Below the pieces are notes generated by a model. It searched no databases and was not told where the DNA came from. It saw only the letters and a program-made list of their open reading frames with translations. The position numbers were made by a program, and so were the translations under genes. Below, piece after piece: positions 43,913-55,111 of a DNA stretch of 64,000 nt; the stretch's first letter is position 1, and each line of letters begins with the position of its first letter. The stretch comes from Puccinia triticina. Lineage: Eukaryota > Basidiomycota > Pucciniomycetes > Pucciniales > Pucciniaceae. The DNA lies in assembly GCF_026914185.1 (NCBI RefSeq), contig NC_070560.1, positions 2,223,501-2,287,500 of the forward strand, written 5' to 3'.

Positions 43913-44890
43913 ATGGATCCTCTCACGCCTACTGGCACTGCTGCCTTACCGGACACAAAAAATGGCGTCAAAAATTTAGAAAATTGCCGAGATCCTTGTC
44001 TGGAATTCGATACTGCAACGATAGCTGACAAAACCGGTGATTCAGAACTCAATCATACAATTCTGGCACCTCCTGAGTCCTCTCGTCTGGAAGTCAAAAT
44101 CACAACAATGGCTGACAAAACTGGTTCCGAACATCCTACAGCCCACATCATCCACCAAAGAACTTTCACATCCTGGCCTTCTACGATGGCGGCGAGCCAA
44201 TGCATTTGCAAAAGAAGAAGATCTGGCTTGAGAGCGTCGGCGTTCATACAAGTGACCATGTAAAAAGATGCGACGGTCCGACCAGATTGTCTACTCCGTC
44301 GTCCCCGCCGTTGACCCATAGACGACCCAAGTTGTTGGAGGAGGAGCTGGGACTGAGCGCCGCGGACGCCGCGGACGCCGCGGCCAGCAACTGACTCACC
44401 GGCACCTTCGACGACGACGAAGACCACGACCATGCGCCTCCCCCTTTCTTGACGAGCCAGCCGAGGACTTTGAGATCATGCACTTTCTTGGGAAGGGATG
44501 TGCAGGTAAGGTGCTCATGGTCCACTACCGCAGACTCGCCGGCAACAGCCATCCTAACTAGGTCTATGCAATGAAATCCATCAAGAAAAACCACGTCCTT
44601 TCCCATAGAGAGCCCCAGTACATGCTTAGCAAACAGAGTGTGCTCAGACGGGTGGCTGATGAGCCCCAGACTAACCTGTTCATTGCCTCGCTTTGGTGGA
44701 GCTTCCATGCAATAGAAATTCACACATAACAAGACTAAAGTGTGTGAATGTGTCCCGGAGACTAAATTTTTTGGTTGTACAACAACAGGACAAGGGCCAT
44801 TTGTTCCTAGTGATGGACTTCCATCCGGGAAGCAACCTTGTCAGGGCGCGTCTCTTCAGTGACAGCGCTCTGAATGAGAATCACGGCTAA
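43913..44890 (+). pseudogene. AGC-type protein kinase pseudogene (N-lobe)
   Basis: From about 44465 the plus strand reads DFEIMHFLGKGCAGKVLMV (Gly-rich loop), a TAG, then VYAMKSIKKNHV (the VAIK-type Lys) and NLFIASLWWSFH. After an intron-like gap ending CAACAACAG (44789), GHLFLVMDFHPGSNL follows (hinge). This is the order of an AGC kinase such as the YPK/SGK or SCH9 group. The match resumes at about 45416 with DRVRFYGAKI after foreign DNA. A preceding open frame from 43913 could be its N-terminal region but is not recognisable. Stops and frame changes make it non-functional. Confidence 0.55.
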
Positions 44891-45415
44891 GGCCGGTAGA
44901 CACAACGGTACAGTCGGAGCTGAGCTCTGGATCTACTCCGCTGAATGAGCTGGAGGATAAATATCACGCCTCTTATCTAGAGGGGCAGGTTGAACACAGC
45001 AACCGAAGTCTAATGACTCCTACGCGAATGGTCGAGCGGATGAGATAAAAAGAGGAAGCTTGAACTTACCGAGTATAGGCAAGGTCGAGCTGTAAAGGAA
45101 AAAGAAAGTTAGTTAGAGAAAAGAATCCAGAAAAAGCCCCGGTCGTAGTATTCAAAGGTATCAAAGGCTACAAGGTAGACGGGCTTGGTAAAATCTGAAC
45201 TGAGGAATCCTCTGATACGGAGGGTTTCTCTACATATAGTAATACGGATTTGTCAATCCGTAACATGCTTACTTGAACACAATCACTCATCTGTTGCTGC
45301 GCAGCTAGAGTCCTCCTGGCCCGCGCTCAAGCGCGGGTTTGTCAGTTGCTGCGCCTGATGGGTTAGCAGTTAGCTGACACTAGCCACACAATTTGCCCGC
45401 TGGGGCCGACTGGGC
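44891..45415. mobile_element. Insertion splitting the kinase pseudogene (LTR-like)
   Basis: The kinase reading stops at about 44890 and resumes with RVRFYGAKI at about 45425, so roughly 525 bases are inserted. The insert has AT- and purine-rich DNA, a GGATTTGTCAATCC-type palindrome and ends near GCCACACAAT (TGTGTGGC on the minus strand), which suggests a solo LTR in minus orientation. Exact ends and target duplication are not resolved by eye. Confidence 0.4.
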
Positions 45416-45450
45416 CGGGACCGGGTGCGGTTCTATGGTGCCAAGATCAC

Positions 45451-46475
45451 CAAAGGTGTCTATGCTTCATCACTGCAGAAATTATGTTCCAAGTTATTTA
45501 TGTGTTGATTTAGAAACCCTGTGAGATACACTCCTGTGAATACACACTCTTTGGGATAAAACCACCCAAATAAAACTTGAATTTTCAAGGGTATACCTCT
45601 TTAAGCAGGCCCAGATTGGATACTCAAAGCTAGGAAGAGCTTCCACAGCTTTAATCAAGCTAATAATAGCCCCGGCACTGTTGAATAGTGCCTCTGACAC
45701 TATGAATAGTGCCCCAGAGGGAGTTCATCACTGCAACAAGATGCTTAATTTAACACAATACCTATTTGACATACATTAAGGCTCAGGAAAATTTTGAAAA
45801 TTTTCAAACAATGAATTTACATATGTGCAGTCATACTGTTAAATTTTTGTGGCTACTGGGTCACAGGAAGCTGCTTTACAGGTGCCTCCCGCATTAAAAT
45901 TTGATGTTTTCTCCTCAACTTTCTCTAGGTTCAAGGAGAGCCCCAAATGACTCAGTTATTTTTTTTTTTTTTTTTTGGGGGGGGGGGGTTATAAAGGGTC
46001 TATCTATTGATCCCTCAAAAAATATTCCAAGAAAAGCCATCTGTATTTTGGGGGAGAATTCACAGTGGCGGGAACGCGCACTGGGGACTGGACGTCAAGA
46101 CAACGACCCCCACAGTGCGCAAAGAGTTTTCTGCAGTGCACAAAGTAAGTCCGTTCAAAATAATACCAGCATGAGGAAGTCAAGATTTCTTTCTGCTGTG
46201 AAATTTTCAACTGAGCCAAGGAGCTGCTCAGACAAAGATGCTATCCATGGTCAAAGTGAAAATTAGCAAACATTCAGACTACAGTGAGAATCCAAAATCT
46301 CTCACCCCAGGACTGCCACTTCAACTTAAGGAATGCCCCAGTGAACACAGGTACCCATTGTCACCCGGGTACTGCACCCGTTTTTTCACCAAAACCCAAC
46401 ACCTGGCACCGCATCCTGCACCGCGGGTACTTTTGGTGGGTACACGTGGGTACCCCCCCCCCCCCTAAAACAAAG
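45451..46475. other. Unassigned DNA
   Basis: I see no gene. A run of about 20 T followed by about 10 G lies at 45958-45988, and a run of about 13 C at 46454-46466. Both are places where an assembly can err. Confidence 0.3.
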
Positions 46476-46740
46476 TGATTGGAAGGAAGGAGGAACCCCT
46501 CCTTCCAGTTGCATTGGGTTTGGCCTGTGCCTCTCAGCTGATGAGTTTCTGAGGATTGATTGGGAGGAGGGAGGAACCCCTCCTTCCGGTTGCTTTGAGT
46601 TGGGCCTGTGCCTCTCAGCCAATGAGACACTGAGGTTCAGCAACCCTGACCAACAAAGTGATTAGAAGGAGGGAGGAAACCCTCCTTCTGGTTGCTTTTG
46701 GTTGGGCCTGTTATTCTCCCCCAATGAGATTGCTGGTATT
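46476..46740. repeat. Three tandem copies of a hairpin-forming unit
   Basis: Copies start near 46476, 46553 and 46654. Each has GTGATTGGAAGG-like sequence, then GGAGGAACCCCTCCTTCC (a short perfect hairpin), then GTTGC, GGGCCTGT and CTCTCAGC. The third copy abuts the LTR-like repeat at 46751. Function is unknown. Confidence 0.55.
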
Positions 46741-46750
46741 GGCCATTGGG

Positions 46751-47280
46751 AGATAAAGAACAAAAAGGCACAGAGGGTCTTTGAAAGACCAGCAATGTGT
46801 GAGTACAGCACACAAGCAAACTTGACGAGACCACCCACAAGTACACCTTGGAAAGACCAGCAATGTGTGAGTACAGCACACAAGCAAACTTGACGAGACC
46901 ACCGACAAGCACACCTGGTTGTGCGGAGTTGAAGTTGAGACAAGAAATGAGAAACTTGAATGGATTTCACAATGAGAGAAATGTGAAAGAAAAACAAAGA
47001 AAGTTTGAGAAAGAGCCTTGGAAAGACCAGCAATGTGTGAGTACAGCACACGAGCAAACTTGACGAGACCACCAATGAGCACACCTGGTTGTGCTGAGTT
47101 GAAGTTGAGACAAGAGATGAGAAACTTGAATGAAGAAAAGAAAATAGGATCCAGTACAACAGAGACTATTTAACATGATCATTTAGGTTTCAAAACTAGG
47201 TTACAACTTTGAGTATCACTACACAACCGGTTGATGAGTATGCGTTTACTGAGATATCTCAATAGGAGAGTGGATACTCT
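46751..47280 (-). repeat. LTR-like repeat, second copy (minus orientation)
   Basis: The reverse complement aligns with 8846-9550. It has CAACCGGTTGTGTAGTGATA, AACCTAGTTTTGAAACCTAAATGA, GGATCCTATTTTCTTTT, three copies of a TGCTGGTCTTT-ending unit, and CTTTTTGTTCTTTATC at the inner end. Similarity stops at that point in both copies. The internal repeat number differs (three here, five in the first copy). Confidence 0.55.
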
Positions 47281-49600
47281 CTCTCAATTGCCCATACTGG
47301 CCGCCTGAAGCCCCAATCCCTGAGCAAGCTCAGGGACCTTTGGCGGGTTCCACTGGTGTGGCCAGCAGGTACCTGGGTACCAGGTTGTTTTTTCACCAGA
47401 AGCTGACACCCAACACTGCATCCGGCACAACCTGGCGGGTGCGCAGCGGGTGTGATAGGGTACCCAAAGGCATTCCCTACTTCAACTGCAAGCCCCTCTT
47501 TCAGAGGCTTGCTTTGCAAGGCCCCCTCAGCCTCTCCCATGTGCCGTGGGAAGTAATAATTCTTATTTTAAGACCCCCCTAGTTATTCCACAGAAGTTTT
47601 TTGATTATTATTTGTTGACTTGACTAAAAGCCCACTGCATGCTCTTGAAACACAGCCTACAGCCCATTGCCCTACCCCGCTGTAAGACTCAAAAGTGGTT
47701 GTGAAACCCTTTTGCTGAATGGGGAAGGGGACAATGGAGGTGCAAACTCTGCCCTTCTATACTATCAGATAACAAGACCCACCAAGCTAAGCTTGGCAAG
47801 TTTTAATTAAGTGATAGGTCTGGTCTAGTTCCAGATGAAGTTGTTTGATGACAGGTATGTGAGAGTTGAGAGGGTTTATGATGACAAAAAGGGTGAAAGT
47901 TGACTTGATGTTTCCGGTGGGGGTTGAACACAGGTCCTCGAGAGGGTGATATAAGAAGTTGAGAGGAGTGTCTGGGCTGAGAAGGGTATATGTCTCAGTC
48001 GGGAGTTGAACCCAGAACCGGGTAACTCGTGACAGGTGCGTGATATGCAACCAGTGATATGAGAGTATGAGAATATGAGAGTGAGCTCAGTGGTTATTGC
48101 AGATAAGAGGGATGATAGGGTATGTTATAAAAGTGTAAGGGTGATGATAATGGCTAATGGGTGATATCTGTATAACTGGTGGGTACTGAACTGAGGAAAA
48201 ACAACTGGGGGGGGAAGAGCTCCCTATATAGACAAATGTGAGGGATTTTAGCTACAAGGGGGACCCTGGATGAGGGATTTTAGCTGGTGGGCTGTGTACA
48301 AGTGGTGTCAGAAGATACTAAGTACAGGCAAAAAGTGGGGTGAGAAATGAAAGATGATGTCATACTGATGCAAGGACCGCATAAACAAAGCGGGGAAATG
48401 TCAAATACAGGGGTACCTCATGCAAGGGGTGCATGAGTGGTGTCAGACTAATCCAAGGAGTGCAGAAATGGGGTCAGAAGACTGCATACAGCTGCAAGGG
48501 GTGCATAAATGAAGCAGGGACGTGTCAAATACAGAAGAAATGGGGTTGGTCCCCTGCATAAGCAGTGGAAATAAGAGGGATAGAAAAGAGCATGTGTTTG
48601 GCTGGGTCTGAGTATGTGTATACCTGGGAAAGGTGACTTGAGGGTTGTGACAGGTTGATGACTGGGGCTGGCCGTGTCCATGAGGTTCCAAGAGGGTGTA
48701 ACTTCCAATCCTGCGGGGTTCCAGTGACGCTTCCAGTGGTGACTAGGGGTAAAATTGGCCGTAGAATCCATCTATGAGGTCTATTTGGTGGTATCTTGAG
48801 GCCTAGGGTGAGTAAATATATGTATGAGAAAAAACTTTTGATTTTTCACTTTTCTGTCTACCACACCGGTGAGCACATCATCCTCACTGCCCCCTTCTCT
48901 CAAGCTTGTTCCATCAAGCTCATCTCAGCTTTTTGTGTGCCCAGTCTAAATCTCATCAGTTTGCAGAGAGTAAGTAAAAAAAATAAAAGTAAAGGTATAA
49001 AAAAAAATAATGGTCCAGTATTTTCTTTGGGATTGAAACAGGAGAGAGAGAAGCCAGTATCATTGGTTGGTATGGATTTTCTTCAGCAAATAAAAACTGG
49101 AATATCAGGAGCAAGACACCTTAAGGGCTCATAACCTGTAGAGACTGTGTCTTGGGAAACTTGGTGATGATGACATCAGTAATGACAATAATAATGCTTG
49201 ACCCGGCTCTCTGGCGGAGAAGACTGTAGTCTTCTCCTCAGCAGAGAGCTGCAGCCGAGTAATACTGTGACCATGTCACAACAAAGAATACGCTGCAGGT
49301 ACCCGGGTTCAAATCAACCAGCTCCATGATTGATGTAGCACATCTTAATTTATGCAATTATTGAAGTTTGAACCGACACACTTCCCAGTTAACAATCCAG
49401 GCTACAGAACATTGGTTTCAATACCCATTACCCAAAATCACTCAAGCAGTGGCTAAAGAAATTAGCCAGCAAAAAGCCTTCTGGTTATTTTTGGCTGCCA
49501 AGGCTTCTTTGCAAGCTCACATGGCCAAAGTGGGTACAACTGGAGAGATCTGTTGGCAGAACTTGATGTCACCGCAGAGTTTGGGACTGTATCAGGAGTG
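47281..49600. other. Unassigned DNA
   Basis: I see no supportable gene. Short frames on both strands are isolated and show no domain. There is an old-looking pattern of TGCAAGGGGTGCAT-type short repeats around 48360-48510. Confidence 0.3.
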
Positions 49601-51118
49601 TCCTGGGCCTTGCTTCAGGGCCAGCTGGGCTGGTTGCGTAGTGGAGGTGCTGGCCCCCTCCGATTCCTCTGTTCAAGGTGTGCAGTGTCAACTTCCGGCA
49701 GGGAAATTCGGTCGTCGGCGCCAGTGCGCCCAAAATCTGGACCATTTTGGATCGGGGCCCGCGTGGGCGCGCACTGGCGCCGCAGCCAGGAGATCAACTG
49801 TCGAAAATAGCTCTTCCGATCTTCGTGAGCGTCTGCAAGCATTTCTTGAAGAGAACCCTCACCCACCCTTCGATCATCCGGACCTCAACATGTACCAACT
49901 CAACCACCGCCTCCAGTCCCACCTCGCCGGTCCTGCACTGTGCCTCAGCCTCCGCTACCCCGCCAAGGCCTCGACCGAACGTGCAAAGTCCTCCCCCTCA
50001 ACCCAGAACACACCCCTGTGTTAGCGGCCCAGATACCGCGCCTGGGGAAGTGCAAGATTCGACTGGCGCACAGAACATGTCGCTTCATCGCCTGGATGCT
50101 TTCTCTCAGCTGCTCATCCTGTAGCGGGAGGTGAGTGTCCCGGTCTCGATTCGCATGTCAGCACCGAGTCAAGAATCAACGGCGGTATCCAAAATACGTC
50201 TCCGAGCTCCGTTGGCTCTGTTTCGCAACTATTGACTAACACGTTCACCTTACTTGTTGTGTGCTGCAGGTTGTGTCCATCAAAGCCCCCGCCATTGGGT
50301 CCCCACCGCCCGCCTCCGCCCGCTCGTCCACCGAGCCCCGGTCAGACACGCGCATCCAGCGCCGGCAGCGGGCCCCTACCCAGCCCCAACAATCTCTCAT
50401 CGACCACACGCATGGCCAGCCCGACCGAGTACCCTCGCCGGCCTCCCGCTCGAAGCCCTCGCTCTCCTTCCGCAGCTCGGCCATCTGCTCCCGACCCCCG
50501 GACCTTCAGGTCCCCGGATACAGCACCGCCGCCAGCATCTCCAGGCGTCCCACCCACCATCACGTCCATTCAACCATGTCCAGCCTCAGTCTGCGCCCGC
50601 ACACCTGCCCTGGACTCCCACCTGTCACGCCCCATTCGCCCCTCCCGACGGGCCCACACTCCAGCGGTCACCCCCCCCCCCCCCCCCCCCTCCGCGCAAC
50701 CTCCGAGTGGCACCACCACGAGAGGCTTGGCGGCGGACGCTGCCCTCTACACAGCCCGTCTGTCGACCTCGTCCCGGGCTGCGCCCTCGACCGATCCGAC
50801 GCGAGTCGCGCACCGCCTGGCGAGACTCTGGTGAACACCACCGGCCGCAGTGGCGTCCTCCTGCGACAGTGTCTGGCAGCGGACGTTCATCCCCGACGGG
50901 CTGGAACCCGAGCTCGGCCACGGGTCCTGCTCCTGTAAGCGCCTCCTTTGCGCTCCAAACGTTCGTGCTATGTTTGACCGGGGCTTATGGTAGCTGGGCC
51001 CCACTGCACGCCCAGTGGGCTCCTGAATTCAGTCGAGGAGCAGGTCGGGGGCAACGCGCCGAGCACAGACGCGGCCCGGGCTTGCGCCGGTCGGTCCGGA
51101 CGCAAGCGGCGATGCCTC
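49601..51118 (+). other. GC-rich island with a coding-like stretch
   Basis: A second GC-rich island. The plus strand has a plausible exon (LRERLQAFLEENPHPPFDHPDLNMYQLNHRLQ, about 49820-49920), then DNA with GTGAGTG at 50131 and CTTGTTGTGTGCTGCAG at 50270, which look like an intron. Long Pro/Arg-rich frames follow, open in three phases. A run of about 20 C lies at 50671-50690. I do not recognise the protein. It could be a fragment of a real gene or a product of GC-rich composition. Confidence 0.3.
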
Positions 51119-51508
51119 AACCTACTTCTGGCAGTGAGCCAGATGTGGTGGCTTGAGGTGCTTGTTGGTTGTAGGTTGGCCTCAGGTTGGGAATTGTTTT
51201 GGATCTGATCAATTAGGGGGTTGATTAGTTGTTTGAGGTTGGCAAGGGTTGAACAACTTTCAAGCTGGAAGCAGAACACCTGGTGCGCTAATTGATCAGA
51301 TCCAAAAAAATTCCCAACCTGAGGCCAACCTATATCACTGGGAGGTGTTCTGTTTCCAGCTTGAAAGTTGTTCAACCCTTGCCAACCTCAAACAATTAAT
51401 CAACCTGCTAATTGATCAGATCCAAAAAATTCCCAACCTGAGGCCAACCTACAACCAACAAGCACCTCAAGCCACCAGTGACATCTGGCTCACTGCCAGA
51501 AGTAGGTT
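51119..51508. repeat. Large inverted repeat, arms of about 155-160 bases
   Basis: 51119-51280 is nearly the exact reverse complement of 51354-51508, from AACCTACTTCTGGCAGTGAG through CAACTTTCAAGCTGGAA to GCAGAACACC. The 73-base loop contains a third partial copy (GATCAGATCCAAAAAAATTCC to AGGCCAACCTA). Transcripts would form a long double-stranded hairpin. The class of element is unknown. Confidence 0.7.
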
Positions 51509-51694
51509 TCCCTTATGGTCAACTGCACAAACACATGGGCAAGCTCAAGCATCTCTCAAATGAGGCACTAGAAAACATAGTGCAAGACCCTCATTTTGAC
51601 CAGTTGATGGCAAAATCAAAAAAGGAAAGTTTTGGGATGTGTAATATAGTTGTTTGAATAACATGTATTAGATTCCTAATTATTATGCTGGAAT

Positions 51695-52291
51695 TTAGAC
51701 ATGGCTCAACTCAATTTTGATTAAACATGATTGCAACTTTTCTATCATGAACTTTTTATCTAAATCAACTTCTCCAGGATTGCTTCCTGCAACAATATAC
51801 AGTGTTGCAATAAGGTTTTCCTCAAGTTGATCAATGTTGTGAATAGTGTGTGTAGAGAAGCAGGCATGATCACATACTTCTGGCAACTTATCAATTGATT
51901 CTCTACAGGTTCCACCTCGCTTATTCTTGAAAATTCAACAGTTGATTCTGCTTGTTTCAATAATATAGGTATGCAACCATTTAGTTGCTTTTTTGTGGAT
52001 ATTGTAGGGGTTCAAACCAGAATGAAAGAGAATCAGCATATGTGGTGGGTGAAGCAAGCACCTGATTACATTAATCCAAACATTTTGCCGGGTTGCATTA
52101 AAGACAAATGGAGTTTTATTTTTCAGGACCTCCAGGATGGCCTTGAAGAATAATTCAACTTGGTTGGAAGTCTTGGCTGTGCCAAATTGATTGTCGATTT
52201 GGTCTGTGATCTTGATCTCAAGGATGAGATAACAGGAGGACAAGTAGGCAATGTTCTGTTGAATGAGTGAATCTTTCAATGGGTTGGCCAA
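51695..52291 (-). CDS. Possible hypothetical gene, partial model
   Basis: The minus strand has an open frame from 52291 (MANPLKDSLIQQNIAYLSSCYLILEIK ... TARQNV). A second block follows downstream (RESIDKLPEVCDHACFSTHTIHNIDQLEENLIATLYIVAGSNPGEVDLDKKFMIEKL, to a stop at 51695), preceded by an acceptor-like AACCTGTAG at about 51907. The second block is compositionally protein-like. I do not recognise the family and cannot fix the first intron. It may be a small rust-specific gene or a decayed copy. Confidence 0.3.
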
Positions 52292-52553
52292 TTCCTGAAA
52301 ATGAAGGCCAACTTGATGGTTCTAGAATGCAGGATTAGCCATCTGAATACCTAGTTTTACCCAAAAATGACTTCCTGCCTACATTGATGTATTTGATACT
52401 CATGACATGTGATTGCCTCTGTTGGGCCATCCACCCCAGCAACAGTAAGTGACTGGTTGTAAGGAAGCTGATAAAACAAAGAAAGGCCAGGAGCGCCTGG
52501 GGTGTTTAAGCTCCCTCCGCAGTTCTTTTAAAGCCTGTGACTTCTGGGGCCCA

Positions 52554-55111
52554 GTGAAGGGTAGGGTTCCGATCCGTGTCCTCCGGATTGGATCTGAGGT
52601 GTCCCGAGCCTGAACCAGAGGTATCCTTGGATCGGATTGGGTCACAGCGGGTAATTGGGTTGAGAAAATTTGAAATAATGCAATAACATGATATTTCAAA
52701 TTGTGACTGTTTCGGCCAGCCAAATCAACTGATGAGTATGCCACTGAGGGCATACTCATATTCTCTGACTTCTTTTCCCTTGTTTCATCATCAATTATGA
52801 CTCCAGCTATCACTCAAATTCCTGATTCTGATTCTGATAGCTCCATAGAGGTTCAGGAAGAAGGCTCAAGCACAACTGCCGCAAAGGGTTTGACCAAAAA
52901 ATCTTGGGTTTGGCAATACTTCAAGTCAGAAACCCACCAAAATGTGATGTACAACATTTGCCAGGCCAAGAAAACCCAAGGAGGAACAGCAATCTGCCTT
53001 GCAAAGCTCAAACCTTGCAGCACCGGTTCGACAAAGAGTATGATAAATCACCTTCTGCGAGCACATGGGATACAAAAGAATTCTACAAATGCAAAGGGTG
53101 CAATGGATAATTACATCATATTTAACAAGTCCCCAGGTATTTATTTCTGGATAGTTCAAAATAAATGCTCAATTAATTAATTCATCCCATTTTTGTAGAT
53201 ACCTTAGTCAAGCTTGACCGTGATAGTTTAAAGGCAGCTGTTGCTTGTTTGGTTGTCCGCTGCCATATCCCATATACCACGGTTGAAAATGAAGACTTTG
53301 TTGCCCTTCTACGCCTATGCAATCCAGCAACTAGCAATATTTTGACTGGAGCAGATAATCTTGCCTTGTATATCCCAGACGTGTTTGAAGACAGTTGTAT
53401 GGTTCTTGAAAAACATCTCAAGCAGCTCAAGTCAAAAATCAGTCTCACTTGTGACATCTGGAATTCGCCTGGGAATGTCTCGGTACTGGGAATAACAGCA
53501 CACTGGATTGAGGAGAGCTTTGATCTCAAGAGTACAATTCTAGCCACTAAAGTCCTTGAGGGCTCTCACTCAGTTCAAGTGATTGCTGAACACATGATTG
53601 ATGAATTAGAGAATTTTGGAATCAAAGACAATGTCTTTGCAATTACCGCTGATAATGCGTCCAACAATTGAACCATGGCAAGAAACCTCAGTAGCATGTC
53701 TTTGTTTGATCCAGAAAGACAAATGCTTGGTTGCATGGCGCATACAATCAATCTTGCAGCACAATCTGCAATTAAAGTTTTTGCTTCCAATCACAAGAAT
53801 CCAACTGATTCTGAGCTACCTCAGACCAAAGTCTCCTGTCTGATTAGTCGCATCAGTGGCCTTACAACTTACCTCAAGCGATCACCTCAAAAGATGGCCT
53901 CTTTCCTCTCAACAGTCAAAGGAATGTGCGTCAAAGAGCTCAAACTCATTGCCAATGTCAGCACACGTTGGAATTCTACCTATGCCATGCTAGAACAAGC
54001 AATAGAACTTCGAGATCCAATCAAATATTTCTGTGAGAAAAATGGCCTCACCAAGCAATACAACCTATCCAAATACGAATGGTTCAAAGTGAAACAGCTC
54101 TGTCAGTTTTTGAAATCACTCGATACAGCTACCAATGCTGTAACAGGCGAACAGCAAGCTACCCTTATGCTTGCAGCTCCCACTTACATTTGGCTTATTG
54201 AGAGAATTCACGCGGTATGTTCTGTTCGTAATCTGAAAATATCTTGGTTCATGTACATAACCAGATTCTGATTCCTTTTTACTTTCTCAGGTTAATGATG
54301 ACTGTCGTGCCACTGAATTGATTCCAGCAGCTTGGGCGATGACAGAAAAACTCAAGGAGTACCTCGATATTGCTATGAACAAGCCAATTTACATTTGCGC
54401 AATGTTACTAGACCCCCAAATCAAAGCAACTCATCTCACCGCATCCTTCCTTGGTCGTGTTAGGAAGACAAAAGGCGAAATACTCCAGACATTCAGAGAG
54501 GAAGCAGAGAAGTTCACCTTTGTTGATTCCAATAGGAGATTGACTTGCAAAGAGGAGAGCCAATCACAAGCTGGCCCAGACAAACTTTGATCATGCCTGT
54601 TTAAAAAAAAGAAGCGCAAGCTGACCTTGCTTGACAAAGAGATAACCAGCTACTTAGAAGCCAAGTGTGAGGATGAAGGCTGCAACCCATTGGCCTTCTG
54701 GAAATCACATCAAGTCAAAATGCCAACTCTTGCAAATATGTCTAGGACACTCTTAGCCATTCCGGCAACAAGTGCTCCTTGTGAGCGCTCTTTCTTGGTT
54801 GGGCGACACATTCAAACGTTCTCCAGAAACCGCATGTCCCCAAGAGCCCTTGAGTCAATCTTATGTTTCAAGAGCTGGACTGATAACACAATCATACAGC
54901 TTAAATAAATTGTGTACATGTTTTCTTCTTTTCTATTTCACATTTTGTTCAGTAATAAGTCCACAACTATGCCCCTTATCCTCCATACCACGTGTCCTGG
55001 AATACAATCGGATCTTGGATTGGAGTTAGGCTGTCCCAAGCCCAATCCGATCCTCAGATCCGTTGGGTCAATCCAAAATGACCAGGCTCGGATCTGAACC
55101 CTAGTGAAGGG
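52554..55111. mobile_element. hAT element, 2542 bp, with TIRs and 8-bp target duplication
   Basis: The element (52562-55103) starts TAGGGTTCCGATCCG and ends with CGGATCTGAACCCTA, the near-complement. It is flanked on both sides by GTGAAGGG (52554-52561 and 55104-55111), an exact 8-bp duplication, the hallmark of hAT. It encodes a full-length transposase broken only by two TGA codons. It lies inside the older LTR, which dates it as later. Confidence 0.85.
52797..54908 (+). pseudogene. hAT transposase, three exons, two premature TGA codons
   Basis: Exons 52797-53136, 53199-54214 and 54291-54908 join in phase through GT-AG introns (GTATTT...TTTTTGTAG and GTATGT...TTTCTCAG), giving 657 codons plus stop. 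Exon 1 has a BED-like start (KSWVWQYFK ... STKSMINHLLRAHG). Exon 2 has the core (SLTCDIWNSPGNVSVLGITAHWI, AITADNASNN, MLGCMAHTINLAAQS, NVSTRWNSTYAMLEQA). Exon 3 has the hATC dimerisation part (LLAIPATSAPCERSFLVG ... RALESILCFKSW). TGA codons at 53669 and 54588, both in TTGA, are the only clear lesions. It is likely a recently silenced copy. Confidence 0.8.
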
